NCBI RefSeq assembly: GCF_004682015.1
Contig: NZ_SMLM01000001.1
Coordinates: 496,001 to 560,000, forward strand
Reading direction: 5' to 3'
From: Ramlibacter henchirensis
Lineage (GTDB): Bacteria; Pseudomonadota; Gammaproteobacteria; Burkholderiales; Burkholderiaceae_C
DNA length: 64,000 nucleotides
Part shown: positions 52,234 to 61,029 of the stretch, in pieces
How the letters are laid out: each line of letters begins with the position of its first letter
How positions within the stretch are numbered: position 1 is the stretch's first letter
Notes under the pieces: model-generated
Seen by the model: only the letters and a program-made list of their open reading frames with translations
Database searches by the model: none
Told to the model about the DNA's origin: nothing
Made by a program: the position numbers and the translations under genes

Positions 52234-53121
52234 TCAACGCTGCCGCGGGCGCGTGGCGAGGAAGTCGATGAGCAGCCGCACCTTGGGCGGCACGTGCTTG
52301 CGGGTGGGGTAGACGGCATGGATGCCGAGCTCGGCGGACCGGTATTTCGGCATCACCTCCACGAGGTCGCCGCGTTGCAGGTCGCGGTCCACCAGGAACG
52401 AGGGCTGCAGCACGATCCCGCCGTGACCCAGCGCCACGGCCCGGCAGGTGTCGCCGCTGTTCGTGTGCAGGCGAGGCCGCACCTTCACGGTGGCCGGACC
52501 CTGCGGACCTTCGAATTCCCAGGTGTCGCCGGTCGACAGGAGGTTGTAGGCGAGCACGGTGTGCGCGGCGAGCTCCTGCGGATGCTTGGGCGTGCCGTGC
52601 TTGCGCAGGTAGCGCGGCGACGCGCACAGCACCATGCGGGTGGACGCGAGCCGCCGGCTCACGAGCGAAGAACTCGGGAGGCGTGCGATGCGCACCGCCA
52701 TGTCGAACCCCTCGTCGACCAGGTCGATCATGCGGTCGGTGAGCGTGAGGTCGAGCGTGAGCTGCGGGTGCGCGGCCATGAAGTCGGCCCATAACGGCGC
52801 GAGGTTCAGCACGCCGAACGAGACCGGCGCGCTCACCTTCAGCAGGCCGACGGCGCTGCCGCCGCGCTCGTTGACTTCCGCTTCCGCTTCATCGAGAGCC
52901 GCCAGCAACTCCCTGCAGCGGGCGAGGAACACCTCGCCTTCCTCGGTCAGCGACAGGCGGCGAGTGGTCCGGTGCAGGAGCCGCACGCCCAGGCGCTGCT
53001 CCAGCTCGCTGACGTAGCGCGACACCGCGGCCTTCGACATCTCCAGCGCGTCGGCGGCGGCGACGAAGCTGCCGGCGTCGACCACGGCGGTGAAGACACG
53101 CATCTCCTGGAATCGGTCCAT
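52234..53121 (-). CDS. LysR family transcriptional regulator
   Basis: 295 residues: N-terminal winged helix (MRVFTAVVDAGSFVAAADALEMSKAAVSRYVSELEQRL is the HTH part, about 7-44, followed by RLLHRTTRRLSLTEEG) and the effector domain from about 90 (GLLKVSAPVSFGVLNLAPL). This is the subgroup of LysR proteins with a conserved SAPVSFG start to the effector domain, which often regulate neighbouring oxidoreductases. No divergent metabolic gene is adjacent: the next gene is the 70-aa protein. Target unknown. Confidence 0.92.
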   Translation of the reverse strand: MDRFQEMRVFTAVVDAGSFVAAADALEMSKAAVSRYVSELEQRLGVRLLHRTTRRLSLTEEGEVFLARCRELLAALDEAEAEVNERGGSAVGLLKVSAPVSFGVLNLAPLWADFMAAHPQLTLDLTLTDRMIDLVDEGFDMAVRIARLPSSSLVSRRLASTRMVLCASPRYLRKHGTPKHPQELAAHTVLAYNLLSTGDTWEFEGPQGPATVKVRPRLHTNSGDTCRAVALGHGGIVLQPSFLVDRDLQRGDLVEVMPKYRSAELGIHAVYPTRKHVPPKVRLLIDFLATRPRQR

Positions 53122-53254
53122 TGTCTTGGTTCTCGGGACAGTCTTTCCCGTTATAGCTGGCTTAACTGCGCGCTCATCCGATCTGAGCGGCCCAGCGTCC
53201 CTGTACGGGCGGGAATAAGATGCGACCGGGACCGTCCCCGCACTGGAGCGACTT

Positions 53255-53467
53255 ATGACCCTGGATCAATACAACGAGGCCGTCAAAGGGATCCTCGCTG
53301 AGCAGCAGAAGATCGCCCAATCCACCGCACAGCTGGCGATGTCGGGGCAGGCGAATCCGGCGAATCCGGAATTCGCCCGCATCATGTCCAGCCAATGGGC
53401 GCTGGTTCAGCAGATCGCCAAGCTCAACACGGACCTGATGCTCGGGATCATGGCACCCAAGAAGTGA
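53255..53467 (+). CDS. Small conserved-looking hypothetical protein (70 aa)
   Basis: 70 residues, soluble and mostly helical, with a Gln/Ala-rich centre (EQQKIAQSTAQLAMSGQ), a NPANPEF turn and a second helix SSQWALVQQIAKLNTDL. Such helical pairs can form coiled coils or small adaptor dimers. GGAG lies six bases before the ATG. It is divergent from the LysR gene with a 133-base gap, so the regulator could control it. No family or function is recognised. Confidence 0.6.
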   Translation: MTLDQYNEAVKGILAEQQKIAQSTAQLAMSGQANPANPEFARIMSSQWALVQQIAKLNTDLMLGIMAPKK

Positions 53468-53517
53468 GGCAGGCCTGACGGCCACCTCGGCAAGGGCCGT
53501 TCAAAGGATTCACAGGA

Positions 53518-54615
53518 TCAGGTGTGCCGTAGATGGAAACGCACGCCCGAGACCTTCGCTTTTGCGAGATCGAAAGAAAAGCGTAGCTGCGCTTCCTCGA
53601 CGGAAAGCCGCAGCGTAAGCGCGCCCTCGACCTGGTCGCACTCGATTCGCGTCCCCCCCGAGCCCAACACCGCGTTCCGCACGGACACTGATGTCATTTC
53701 GGCCGTGAGCCCGCGGCCGACGGCCTGCGACTGAAGGAGGATCACGTTGCGGCGATCGGCACGCCCGACGAGCTCGGCTTGCACGGCGGGCGCCGCGAAC
53801 CTCCCGTCGCCGAGTTGCACATCGCCCGACACCGCGGTGCGGTCGAACAGCAGGCGCGCCTGCTCGGTGATGCCGTGGGCCTGGCCACCACCCAGAGGCT
53901 GGCGCAGCAGCCACTCACCGAACGGCTGCAGCAGCAGACTGCCGCGGTCCGTGACCCACGGTCCCAGCAACGCGCCGCGCTGCTCGTACTCCACACCGGC
54001 GACCGGCGCGGACGAGAACTGATAGAGGTAGCTGCGCCCGTTGGGCGCATCGACATAGAGCCCGAGGCGGCTGACGCCCATGCGCGAATCCGGTCCGACA
54101 TGCTCGACGGTGGCATCCTTGAAGTCGATGCGCCCGTGACGGATCGGAACCGTCACGTCGGCATCGAACAGCAGGTGCGCGTCGACGATCTCCGCGCGGA
54201 TCGTGCCGTCGGCGGCAGCGAGGGGGCCCAGGGACCAGGAAGTGGCGGCCCCCTGGCCCGTCGTGCTGTCGCCCGCAGGTCGCGTCGGGAGAACCAGAGG
54301 GCCATGCACCTTCACTCCTGAGAGTTCGGCGCCGGCCGCCTCCAGTGTGGAAAAGCGCGGCCTGCCACCTTCGATGCGTACCGGTGCGACAAGCCTGTCC
54401 ACGGCAAGCTTGCCGACCTCCAGCACGAACGGTCCCGATGCGACGCGAAGCGATGCCGCCTCGAGCCTTCGTATCCCGATCTCGAGCGCCCCGTCTTCCC
54501 GTGTTCCCAGCGAGAGGCCGTCGAGCGAGACACGATTGCCCGCGTCCTGGCCGGCGGGTCCGAGGGTCGAACGAAGGAGGCTGTCGATGATCGAAGCTGC
54601 GAGCGCGGCGGCCAT
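53518..54615 (-). CDS. Unrecognised 365-residue protein
   Basis: No family is recognised. The N-terminus (AAALAASIIDSLLRSTLG) is moderately hydrophobic but not a clear signal. The remainder is rich in beta-type segments with repeated motifs of the kind GxLxIGxRxLEAAxLRV, IRAEIVDAHLLFDADVTV and VQLGDGRFAAPAVQAEL, a pattern seen in AsmA-like or lipid-transfer-like repeat proteins. It may therefore be an envelope or lipid-contacting protein, which is a guess. The start at 54615 (ATG) was preferred; a GTG at 54645 would add 10 residues. It lies downstream of the methyltransferase on the same strand. Confidence 0.65.
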   Translation of the reverse strand: MAAALAASIIDSLLRSTLGPAGQDAGNRVSLDGLSLGTREDGALEIGIRRLEAASLRVASGPFVLEVGKLAVDRLVAPVRIEGGRPRFSTLEAAGAELSGVKVHGPLVLPTRPAGDSTTGQGAATSWSLGPLAAADGTIRAEIVDAHLLFDADVTVPIRHGRIDFKDATVEHVGPDSRMGVSRLGLYVDAPNGRSYLYQFSSAPVAGVEYEQRGALLGPWVTDRGSLLLQPFGEWLLRQPLGGGQAHGITEQARLLFDRTAVSGDVQLGDGRFAAPAVQAELVGRADRRNVILLQSQAVGRGLTAEMTSVSVRNAVLGSGGTRIECDQVEGALTLRLSVEEAQLRFSFDLAKAKVSGVRFHLRHT

Positions 54616-54674
54616 GGCGGATGTTCGCAGGAAAATCCTGCCCACGGCTTGGGCAGCTCAGGCACGGATCGCCG

Positions 54675-55556
54675 CTAGCGCGCGCCTGCGCCGACGAGCA
54701 TTTCGCAGGGGCCTGTGAATCCCTGCGGGGTTTCGAAGCGCGCAAGCGTCTCCTCGATCTCCCGCCAGGTGTCCGCGCGTTCCGCGTCGCTCATGCCGGC
54801 CATCATCTGGTGCAACGCGCCGAACGACTCGCGCTCGAAGCGGACGCACTCGGCCGCCGTCGGCAGCCGCACGGGCGAGTCGACTCGGCGCACTTCGATG
54901 TCCCGGAAACCCGCTGTCTCCAGCGTCCTGGCCAGCACGCCCTCGCCGCCCAGCGAGAACGGGCCGGGCTGGCCGGGCAGCGGCGCAGGCAGTTGCGCAC
55001 GGCGCCGGATGATGGCCACCGGCAATGCGAAGAAGGGATTGCGCTCCGGCGTGGAATAGACCACCGCGGCGAAGCGCCCGCCGGGCCGCAGCGCATGGCG
55101 GATGCCGGCCAGCGCGCGCTGCTGGTCGGGGAAGTAGATGAGGCCGACGCGCGAGATCGCCGCATCGAACGAGGCCGCCGGCAGCAGGTCGTGGCGCTCG
55201 CCATCGAGTTCGCGCGTCTCTACATTGGACAGCCCGGCCTTGCGCGCGGCCGTGCGCGCATGCTGCAGGATCGCGGGCGAGATGTCGGTGGCGAGCACGT
55301 AGCCGTTCGGGCCGGCCCGGCGCGCCGCGGCCAGCGTCTGGTCGCCGGCCCCGGCCGCGATGTCGAGCACGCGCGCGCCCGGCGACACGCCGGCCAGGTC
55401 CAGCATGGCATCGGTCGCCGCGCCCAGCCACTGGTTCAGCAGCGGCGACCAGCGGTCCCACGCGTCGGCGGCCGCCTCCCATTGGGCGCGGGTGGTCTGC
55501 CGGAACTTGTCGGCATCGAACACGGCGGGTGCGGAAGGGCTCAGGACTTCAACCAT
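54675..55556 (-). CDS. Class I SAM-dependent methyltransferase
   Basis: 293 residues with a UbiE/Coq5-like methyltransferase domain: motif I ARVLDIAAGAGDQTLAAAR (near 63-80), acidic residue in LATDISP, motif post-I GERHDLLPAASFDAAISRVGLIYFPD and RHALRPGGRFAAVVYS. The C-terminal helical cap suggests a small hydrophobic substrate. AAGGAG precedes the ATG at 55556. It is divergent from the HxlR-type regulator at 55684, which is the probable controller. The substrate is unknown. Confidence 0.88.
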   Translation of the reverse strand: MVEVLSPSAPAVFDADKFRQTTRAQWEAAADAWDRWSPLLNQWLGAATDAMLDLAGVSPGARVLDIAAGAGDQTLAAARRAGPNGYVLATDISPAILQHARTAARKAGLSNVETRELDGERHDLLPAASFDAAISRVGLIYFPDQQRALAGIRHALRPGGRFAAVVYSTPERNPFFALPVAIIRRRAQLPAPLPGQPGPFSLGGEGVLARTLETAGFRDIEVRRVDSPVRLPTAAECVRFERESFGALHQMMAGMSDAERADTWREIEETLARFETPQGFTGPCEMLVGAGAR

Positions 55557-55683
55557 GGTGTCACTCCTTGACGGCAGGCGGCGCGACATGCGCCGGTCAA
55601 GCGCAAGGTAGGCGGCGCCCGCCGTGGCCTCAAGTCCAGAATCTGGAGCTGTGGCGACGCGCGCCGTCGCCTAGACTGGGACC

Positions 55684-56367
55684 ATGATCGACTACATGCA
55701 GTTCTGCACGGTCGCACGCGGCGCCGAAGTGCTCGGCGAGCTCTGGACGCCGCTGGTCGTGCGCGAACTGCTGTGCGGCAGCCGCCGCTTCAACGACATC
55801 CACCGCGGCGTGCCGCGGATGTCGGCCACGCTGCTGACCCAGCGGCTGCGCAAGCTCGAGGCGATCGGTGTGGTCGAGCGTCGCCGCGTCGACAAGGCCT
55901 GGGAGTACCACCTTACGGCCGCGGGCGAGGAACTGCGGCCCATCGTGGTGGGCATCGGCCACTGGGGCGCGCGCTGGATCGGCAGCCGGCTGCGACGAGA
56001 GCAGCTCGATGCGGGATTCCTGATGTGGGACATCCGCCGCTTCGCCCGGCTGGAGGAATTCCCCGCCCGGGAGCGTACGGTCGTGCATTTCCGCTTCCGC
56101 GACGCGCCGGCAGCCGAGCGGCGCTGGTGGCTGGTGGTGCAGGACCGCACGGCCGACCTGTGCCGCGACGATCCCGGGCACGAGGTGACGGTGATCGTCG
56201 ACGCGACGGTCCGCGCGCTCACCGAGGTGTGGACGGGCGACAGCGATCCGCAGCAGGTGATTCGCGATGGCGCCCTCACGGTGCAGGGCGCGGGCCACCA
56301 GGGGCGGCAGCTTTGGCGCTGGCTCGGACGCAGCATGTTCGCGCCGACGCGCATGGCGCGGGCCTGA
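55684..56367 (+). CDS. HxlR-type regulator fused to SCP2-like domain
   Basis: 227 residues. The N-terminal winged HTH (about 12-95) is of HxlR type: WTPLVVRELLCGSRRFNDIHRGVPRMSATLLTQRLRKLE spans the recognition region (residues 20-58). The C-terminal half (about 125-227) is a SCP2 sterol-transfer-like domain (VVHFRFRDAP, WWLVVQDRTADLC, DPQQVIRDGALTVQG), which could bind a hydrophobic ligand. It is thus likely a ligand-responsive regulator of the divergent methyltransferase. It ends 8 bases from the convergent CocE hydrolase. Confidence 0.87.
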   Translation: MIDYMQFCTVARGAEVLGELWTPLVVRELLCGSRRFNDIHRGVPRMSATLLTQRLRKLEAIGVVERRRVDKAWEYHLTAAGEELRPIVVGIGHWGARWIGSRLRREQLDAGFLMWDIRRFARLEEFPARERTVVHFRFRDAPAAERRWWLVVQDRTADLCRDDPGHEVTVIVDATVRALTEVWTGDSDPQQVIRDGALTVQGAGHQGRQLWRWLGRSMFAPTRMARA

Positions 56368-56375
56368 TCGGCTCG

Positions 56376-58196
56376 CTATGTCCGCAACGGCAGGTCGACG
56401 AACGACGCGTGCTCGCCCCCGAGCGTGAATCCCAGCACCGGCGGCCGGCCGGCGGGCACCTGCGCGAAGTGATCGGTGTCCCCTCCCGCGATCGCCAGGC
56501 GCAGGCGGCTGCCCGCCTGCAGCGTCCACGAGACCGGCAGCAGCGCGAAGCGGACCGTCTCGGCCACGCCGGGCGTCATGTGCCTGGCGTGTTCGCGCCG
56601 GAAGCTGCGGAACGGCCACGTGGCGCGATAGCTTGGCGGCGGCTCGGCCTGCGCGCGGTGCAGCAGCCGCAGGAGGCCTTCGGTGATGTACCAGGAACGG
56701 CCGTCCGCATCCACTTCCGACAGGTACACGAAGAGGCCGGCGTCGTGCTCGGAGGTCGACACGTGCAGCTGCACGGTGGCGTGGCCGGACAGCTCGGTCC
56801 GCCTGCCGAAAGGTTCGCTGGCGAATGTCAGCATCCGGTCTTCACGGCCGTGCCAGTCCTTGTAGTAGTCCAGCACTGCCAGCGCGCCCAGGCGCTCGAA
56901 GCGGCTGAAGGATCCGGTGCCGGTCGTGAACCTCACCTTGTATCGCGCGACCGACGACTGCTCGCGCGGACGCGCTGACAGCCGTGCATCCTCGGCCAGG
57001 TAGAGGCGGGTGCTGGACGCGTGGGGCGGCCAGGTGGCGGCCGCCTGCCACGTCTCCTCGCGCACGGTGTGGAAGTGCACCGGGGCTTCCTTGCGCAGGC
57101 CCGTATCCATCCCGGCCAGGTGCTCGTCGAAGAAGCGCAGCACCTCGGCCAGCACCGGGAACTGCGGCAGCGGCGCGCTGTCTCGGAACGGCGAGCCGTT
57201 GGTTCGCGCGCCGTGGTCCCACGGGCCCAGCAGCAGGCGGTTGTCCGCGCCCGGATTGCTCAGGAAGCGCGCGATGGAACCGGTGGCGAACGCGCTGCCG
57301 TCGTACCAGCCCGAGACCGAGTAGATGTTGACCTTGCCCGGGATCTGTTCCAGGTACCAGTACGGGCTGAAGGCTCCGCTGTGCAGCTGCGGATCGTGCG
57401 AGGCCGCTTCCTCGCGGAACGCGAACTCCGGCGCGAGGTCGCGCATCTTGAAGCTGTCGTGGTGCTCGTCGATCGCCGCGGCGACCAGCTTCCCGTCCGC
57501 GTCCTCGTCCACCGGCGCCGGGCCGGCGTAGCGCGGGTCGTTGAAGTAGGGATAGGGCGCGAGCTTCTCGCGCAGGTCGAGGTCCAGGGCCTGCACCAGC
57601 GCGTCGTAGTTCTCCGTGACGGTGGTGCACTTGATGCCGCCGGGGAACACGTGGTCACTGTAGGTGTCGTGCACCGCGAACAGTGGCGCGACGGCCTTCA
57701 CCGCCGGATGGCCCGTGCTTGCGAGGAAGCAGGCCGCCGCGCCGAGGTAGGAGATGCCCGTCGAGCCGATCACGCCGCTCGACCAGGGCTGGGCCACGAT
57801 CCAGTCCGCGATGCGGCGGTGGTCGTCGCGCTCGCGCGGCGAACGGAAGCAGTCGCGCGTGCCGAAGCTGGCGCCGCAGCCGCGCACGTCGACCGTCACC
57901 AGCGCATAGCCGCGCGGCACGAAGAAGTCGCGGTAGATCGCGATGTTGGGCGAAGGCTCGGCGCCCTGGCCGTCGACCTTGAAGCGCCGGTAGTACGGCG
58001 TGAGCACCGCGACGGCCGGTATGCGCGCCGGGCGGTCGCCTTCCGGCAGGTACACATCGACGGCCAGCCGCACACCGTCCGGCATGGTGACGTAGCAGGA
58101 GCTCGGCTTGCGGACCGCATGGGTCGCGGGCCGACGCTTGAGGTATTCGGAGGGAGGGATGAGCCAGGCCTGGCCGGAATCGTCTCTGTCGGACAT
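56376..58196 (-). CDS. CocE/NonD family hydrolase
   Basis: 606-residue alpha/beta hydrolase of the cocaine-esterase/X-Pro dipeptidyl-peptidase-like family. The catalytic domain covers about 25-330: VTMPDGVRLAVDVYLP, VTVDVRGCGASFGTRDCF, the nucleophile elbow STGISYLGAAAC (Ser in ISYLG) and LLGPWDHGA with the active-site His. The C-terminal jelly-roll domain (about 375-606) is the PepX_C-type fold (LSGHATVQLHVSTSEHDAGLFVYL). The natural substrate could be an ester or amide. It is the only esterase of this kind in the window. The Bug receptor at 58279 is divergent. Confidence 0.9.
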   Translation of the reverse strand: MSDRDDSGQAWLIPPSEYLKRRPATHAVRKPSSCYVTMPDGVRLAVDVYLPEGDRPARIPAVAVLTPYYRRFKVDGQGAEPSPNIAIYRDFFVPRGYALVTVDVRGCGASFGTRDCFRSPRERDDHRRIADWIVAQPWSSGVIGSTGISYLGAAACFLASTGHPAVKAVAPLFAVHDTYSDHVFPGGIKCTTVTENYDALVQALDLDLREKLAPYPYFNDPRYAGPAPVDEDADGKLVAAAIDEHHDSFKMRDLAPEFAFREEAASHDPQLHSGAFSPYWYLEQIPGKVNIYSVSGWYDGSAFATGSIARFLSNPGADNRLLLGPWDHGARTNGSPFRDSAPLPQFPVLAEVLRFFDEHLAGMDTGLRKEAPVHFHTVREETWQAAATWPPHASSTRLYLAEDARLSARPREQSSVARYKVRFTTGTGSFSRFERLGALAVLDYYKDWHGREDRMLTFASEPFGRRTELSGHATVQLHVSTSEHDAGLFVYLSEVDADGRSWYITEGLLRLLHRAQAEPPPSYRATWPFRSFRREHARHMTPGVAETVRFALLPVSWTLQAGSRLRLAIAGGDTDHFAQVPAGRPPVLGFTLGGEHASFVDLPLRT

Positions 58197-58278
58197 GGGT
58201 TCGCTTGAGTTGAGGGCCGCTTAAACTGGCCGCGGCCATTGTGCTCCCGCACGTCCCACACCTTCAGGAATCGCCATC

Positions 58279-59259
58279 ATGCGCCCGACGCGTCGCCTCC
58301 TTCTCGGCTCCGTTGCATCACTCGTCCTTGCTTCGACCTGCGGGGTTGCAGCGGCCCAGGATTTTCCCTCGCGCCCGATCAAGCTGGTGATTCCGCAGGC
58401 GCCCGGCTCGGGCGCCGACGTGGTGGGCCGCATGCTGGCCGACTTCATGGCCAAGGACCTGAAGCAGTCGGTCGTGGTGGACAACAAGCCCGGCGCGAAC
58501 GGCATCATCGCCTCGCAACTCGTGCAGCGCGAAGCGCCGGATGGCCACACGGTGCTGCTCACCAGCGTGTCGCTGGTGAGCTTCAACCAGTTCCTCTACA
58601 AGAACGTGCCGTACGACCCGCTCAGGGACTTCACCTTCGTCGCGCCGGTGGCGGACGCGGGCTTCGTCCTGGTGGCGAGCAACAACAGCGGCATCAAGTC
58701 GTGGGACGACCTGGTCAAGCGCGCCAAGGCGCAGCCCGAAGGCCTGACGTTCGCGAGCGCGGGCCTGGGCAACTCCACGCACCTGTACACGGAGATGATC
58801 GGCCTGCGTTCGGGCTTCAAGCTTCGCCACATCCCCTACAAGAGCTCGGGGCCGGCGCTGATGGCCGTGGTGGCGGGCGAGGCCGACGTGATGACCGCGA
58901 CCACGGCCACGGCCCTGGCGCAGATCAAGGCCGGCAAGGTGGTCGGCCTCGCGCAGTCGGGGGAAGCGCGCTCGCCGCAACTGTCCGACCTGCCGCTGCT
59001 GAAGGAATTGACGCCCAACGTGCCGGCGCTGCCGGGCTGGTACGCGCTGGTGGGGCCGGCGAAGATGGATGCCAACGCGACGCAGAAGCTCGCCGCTTCG
59101 GTCAACCGCTTCCTGGCCGACCCCGCGATGAAGCAGAAGCTGGTCGACCAGTTCCTCTTCCCCATCCCAGGCACGCCCGCCGACATCCAGAAGCGCGCGG
59201 AGAACGAGGCGCGCATCTGGGGCGGACTGATCCGCGACCTGAAGATCCAGATCGACTGA
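58279..59259 (+). CDS. Bug/TctC-family periplasmic solute receptor
   Basis: 326-residue exported receptor: signal RRLLLGSVASLVLASTCGVAAAQ, then IKLVIPQAPGSGADVVGRMLAD, VVVDNKPGANGIIASQ, LTFASAGLGNSTHLYTEMIGL, HIPYKSSGPALMAVVAGEAD and FLFPIPGTPADIQKRA. The family's phosphate-loop-like GG pair after PQAPG is GSG here. TCAGGAA precedes the ATG. It is divergent from the CocE hydrolase, so its ligand could be a product of that enzyme. It is the fourth Bug gene in the window and again lacks TctA/TctB. Confidence 0.92.
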   Translation: MRPTRRLLLGSVASLVLASTCGVAAAQDFPSRPIKLVIPQAPGSGADVVGRMLADFMAKDLKQSVVVDNKPGANGIIASQLVQREAPDGHTVLLTSVSLVSFNQFLYKNVPYDPLRDFTFVAPVADAGFVLVASNNSGIKSWDDLVKRAKAQPEGLTFASAGLGNSTHLYTEMIGLRSGFKLRHIPYKSSGPALMAVVAGEADVMTATTATALAQIKAGKVVGLAQSGEARSPQLSDLPLLKELTPNVPALPGWYALVGPAKMDANATQKLAASVNRFLADPAMKQKLVDQFLFPIPGTPADIQKRAENEARIWGGLIRDLKIQID

Positions 59260-59321
59260 GCCAGGCGCCTTGCCCCCGCGCGGCCGCAGCCATCGGCTGC
59301 CACTGAACCGCAGTCAGTCCC

Positions 59322-60104
59322 TCACGCAGCGTCGTGAAAGATCAGGCCGACCGTGGTGCGCGTGCCGCTGCGGATGCGGCTGACGCCGTGCCGCATGTTG
59401 ACGCGATGAAAGCCGCGACTTCCCTTCACGGGGCGATGGCTCACGGCGAACACCGCTGCATCGCCCTGTCCTAGCGGCACGACCTGCGGACGCGATTGCA
59501 TCCGGGGCCGCTGTTCGGTGAGGACGAGTTCGCCGCCTTCGAATTCGTCCTCCGGCGCGGAGAGCAGGATGACGGCTTGCAAGGGAAAGGCAACGGCGCC
59601 GTACAGGTCCTGGTGGAGGCAGTTGAAATCACCCGCTGCATAGCGAAGCATCAGCGGCGTGGCCCGTGTCTGGCCGGCCGCATGGCAGCGCTGCAGGTAC
59701 TCGGCGTGCGACGGCGGAAAGGAAGGCTCGAGCCCGAGCATCGCATCCCACCGGTTCGCCGTCGCGACGAGATGGCCGTAGAGCGCAGTGCGCAGGCGCG
59801 ACAGCATTTCCGGCAGCGGATAGTCGAAGTACTTGTACTCGCCCAGGCCGAAACCGTGGCGCGCCATCACGACCTTGCTGCGGAAGGTGCGCGGGCCACC
59901 TGTGTCGTAGAGCCCGGCGAGGCCGGAGCATTCCGCCGCCGACAGCAGCGCGGGCAGGACGGAAACGCCGTCACGATCGAGCTCCGCATCGACGCGGAAC
60001 CAGTCCTGCGAAGCGAGGCGGCGCGCCGGCTCATCTTCGTGCCCTGCGGCGACACGAACCGGCTGTGGAGGGGAAGCGGCCATGGCCTCACGATAGGGCC
60101 GCAT
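59322..60104 (-). CDS. 2OG-Fe(II) oxygenase (DUF2086/PF09859-like)
   Basis: 260-residue protein of the Fe(II)/2-oxoglutarate dioxygenase fold. The iron triad is visible: NCLHQDLYG with the His-x-Asp pair, and RVNMRHGVSRI with the distal His; a 2-oxoglutarate-binding Arg follows in GTRTTVGLIFH. The core strand AVILLSAPEDEFEGGELVLTEQ is the family signature. It would hydroxylate an unknown target, possibly a protein residue or small molecule. The start at 60104 was chosen over a later ATG at 60083. It lies 47 bases from the SDR gene on the same strand. Confidence 0.83.
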   Translation of the reverse strand: MRPYREAMAASPPQPVRVAAGHEDEPARRLASQDWFRVDAELDRDGVSVLPALLSAAECSGLAGLYDTGGPRTFRSKVVMARHGFGLGEYKYFDYPLPEMLSRLRTALYGHLVATANRWDAMLGLEPSFPPSHAEYLQRCHAAGQTRATPLMLRYAAGDFNCLHQDLYGAVAFPLQAVILLSAPEDEFEGGELVLTEQRPRMQSRPQVVPLGQGDAAVFAVSHRPVKGSRGFHRVNMRHGVSRIRSGTRTTVGLIFHDAA

Positions 60105-60151
60105 GTCTTCGCGGACTGGCCGGAACCGGACACGTGGTTGTGGGGTGGCCG

Positions 60152-60937
60152 CTAGAGCGTGCTCACCAGGTGCCCGCCATCGACAGGGATCACGACACCG
60201 GTCATGTACGACGACGCATCGCTGGCCAGCAGCAGCAGGGCTCCATCCAGCTCGTGCGGATGACCGGTGCGCTTCTGCGGCACGCGCGAGATGATCGCGC
60301 GGCCCGCTTCCGAGCGAAGCAGGTCGCGATTGATCTCGGTTTCGAAGTACCCGGGCGCAAGCGCGTTCACGCGGATGCCGTGTTCCGCCCACTCCAGCGC
60401 GAGCGCCTTCGTCAGTTGCACGACGGCCGCCTTCGTGGCCGCGTAGGCCGCCACCTGCGTGCGCACGCGCAGGCCGAGGATCGATGCGATGTTGACGATG
60501 CTGCCGCCGTGGCCGGCGCGCACCATCTCGCGAGCCGTGGCCTGCGCCACGCGGAATACGCCGGACAGGTTGACGTCCACCACCCCTGACCAGGCCTCGT
60601 CGTCGAGTTCCAGGCTCGGTGCACGCGCGACGATGCCCGCGTTGTTCACCAGGACGTGCGGAGTGCCCAGCCGCGCGCCCACCTGCTGCAGGCACGCTGC
60701 GACGCTGTCCGGTTGCGTGACGTCCAGCGGGAACGCGGCGACATCCGAGGCTCGCCCGGCTTCGGCGCCGACTTCCGCGGCAAGCCGGCGGCCCAATTCG
60801 ATGCGCCGGCCCGCCATCGCCACGCGAGCACCCTGCGCGGCGAGCAGTTTCGCGAAGTGCAGGCCGAAGCCGCTGAACGCGCCGGTCACCAGCGCGGTTC
60901 GGCCGGCCAGGTCGAAGAGGGAAGTAGGTGCCGCCAT
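60152..60937 (-). CDS. Short-chain dehydrogenase/reductase (SDR)
   Basis: 261-residue classical SDR. Cofactor loop TGAFSGFGLHFAKLLAAQGARV (near 15-35; TGxxxGxG), structural NNAGIVA, catalytic Ser in IVNIASILGL, and the YAATK Tyr-Lys pair at about 160. LAPGYFETEINR is the typical post-active-site loop. The residue after the second strand (RRIELG) suggests NADP(H) preference. GGAGG precedes the ATG at 60937. Substrate unknown; the neighbouring 2OG oxygenase could act before or after it. Full length, unlike the SDR stump at 24601. Confidence 0.9.
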   Translation of the reverse strand: MAAPTSLFDLAGRTALVTGAFSGFGLHFAKLLAAQGARVAMAGRRIELGRRLAAEVGAEAGRASDVAAFPLDVTQPDSVAACLQQVGARLGTPHVLVNNAGIVARAPSLELDDEAWSGVVDVNLSGVFRVAQATAREMVRAGHGGSIVNIASILGLRVRTQVAAYAATKAAVVQLTKALALEWAEHGIRVNALAPGYFETEINRDLLRSEAGRAIISRVPQKRTGHPHELDGALLLLASDASSYMTGVVIPVDGGHLVSTL

Positions 60938-61029
60938 GCGTTCCTCCGGGCTTCGCAGGATAGACGATGCGATGGTGGCCCAGCGCATGTCGACGGGTCG
61001 GCGGCGGCTTTCTGCGCTGTAATGGGCTC

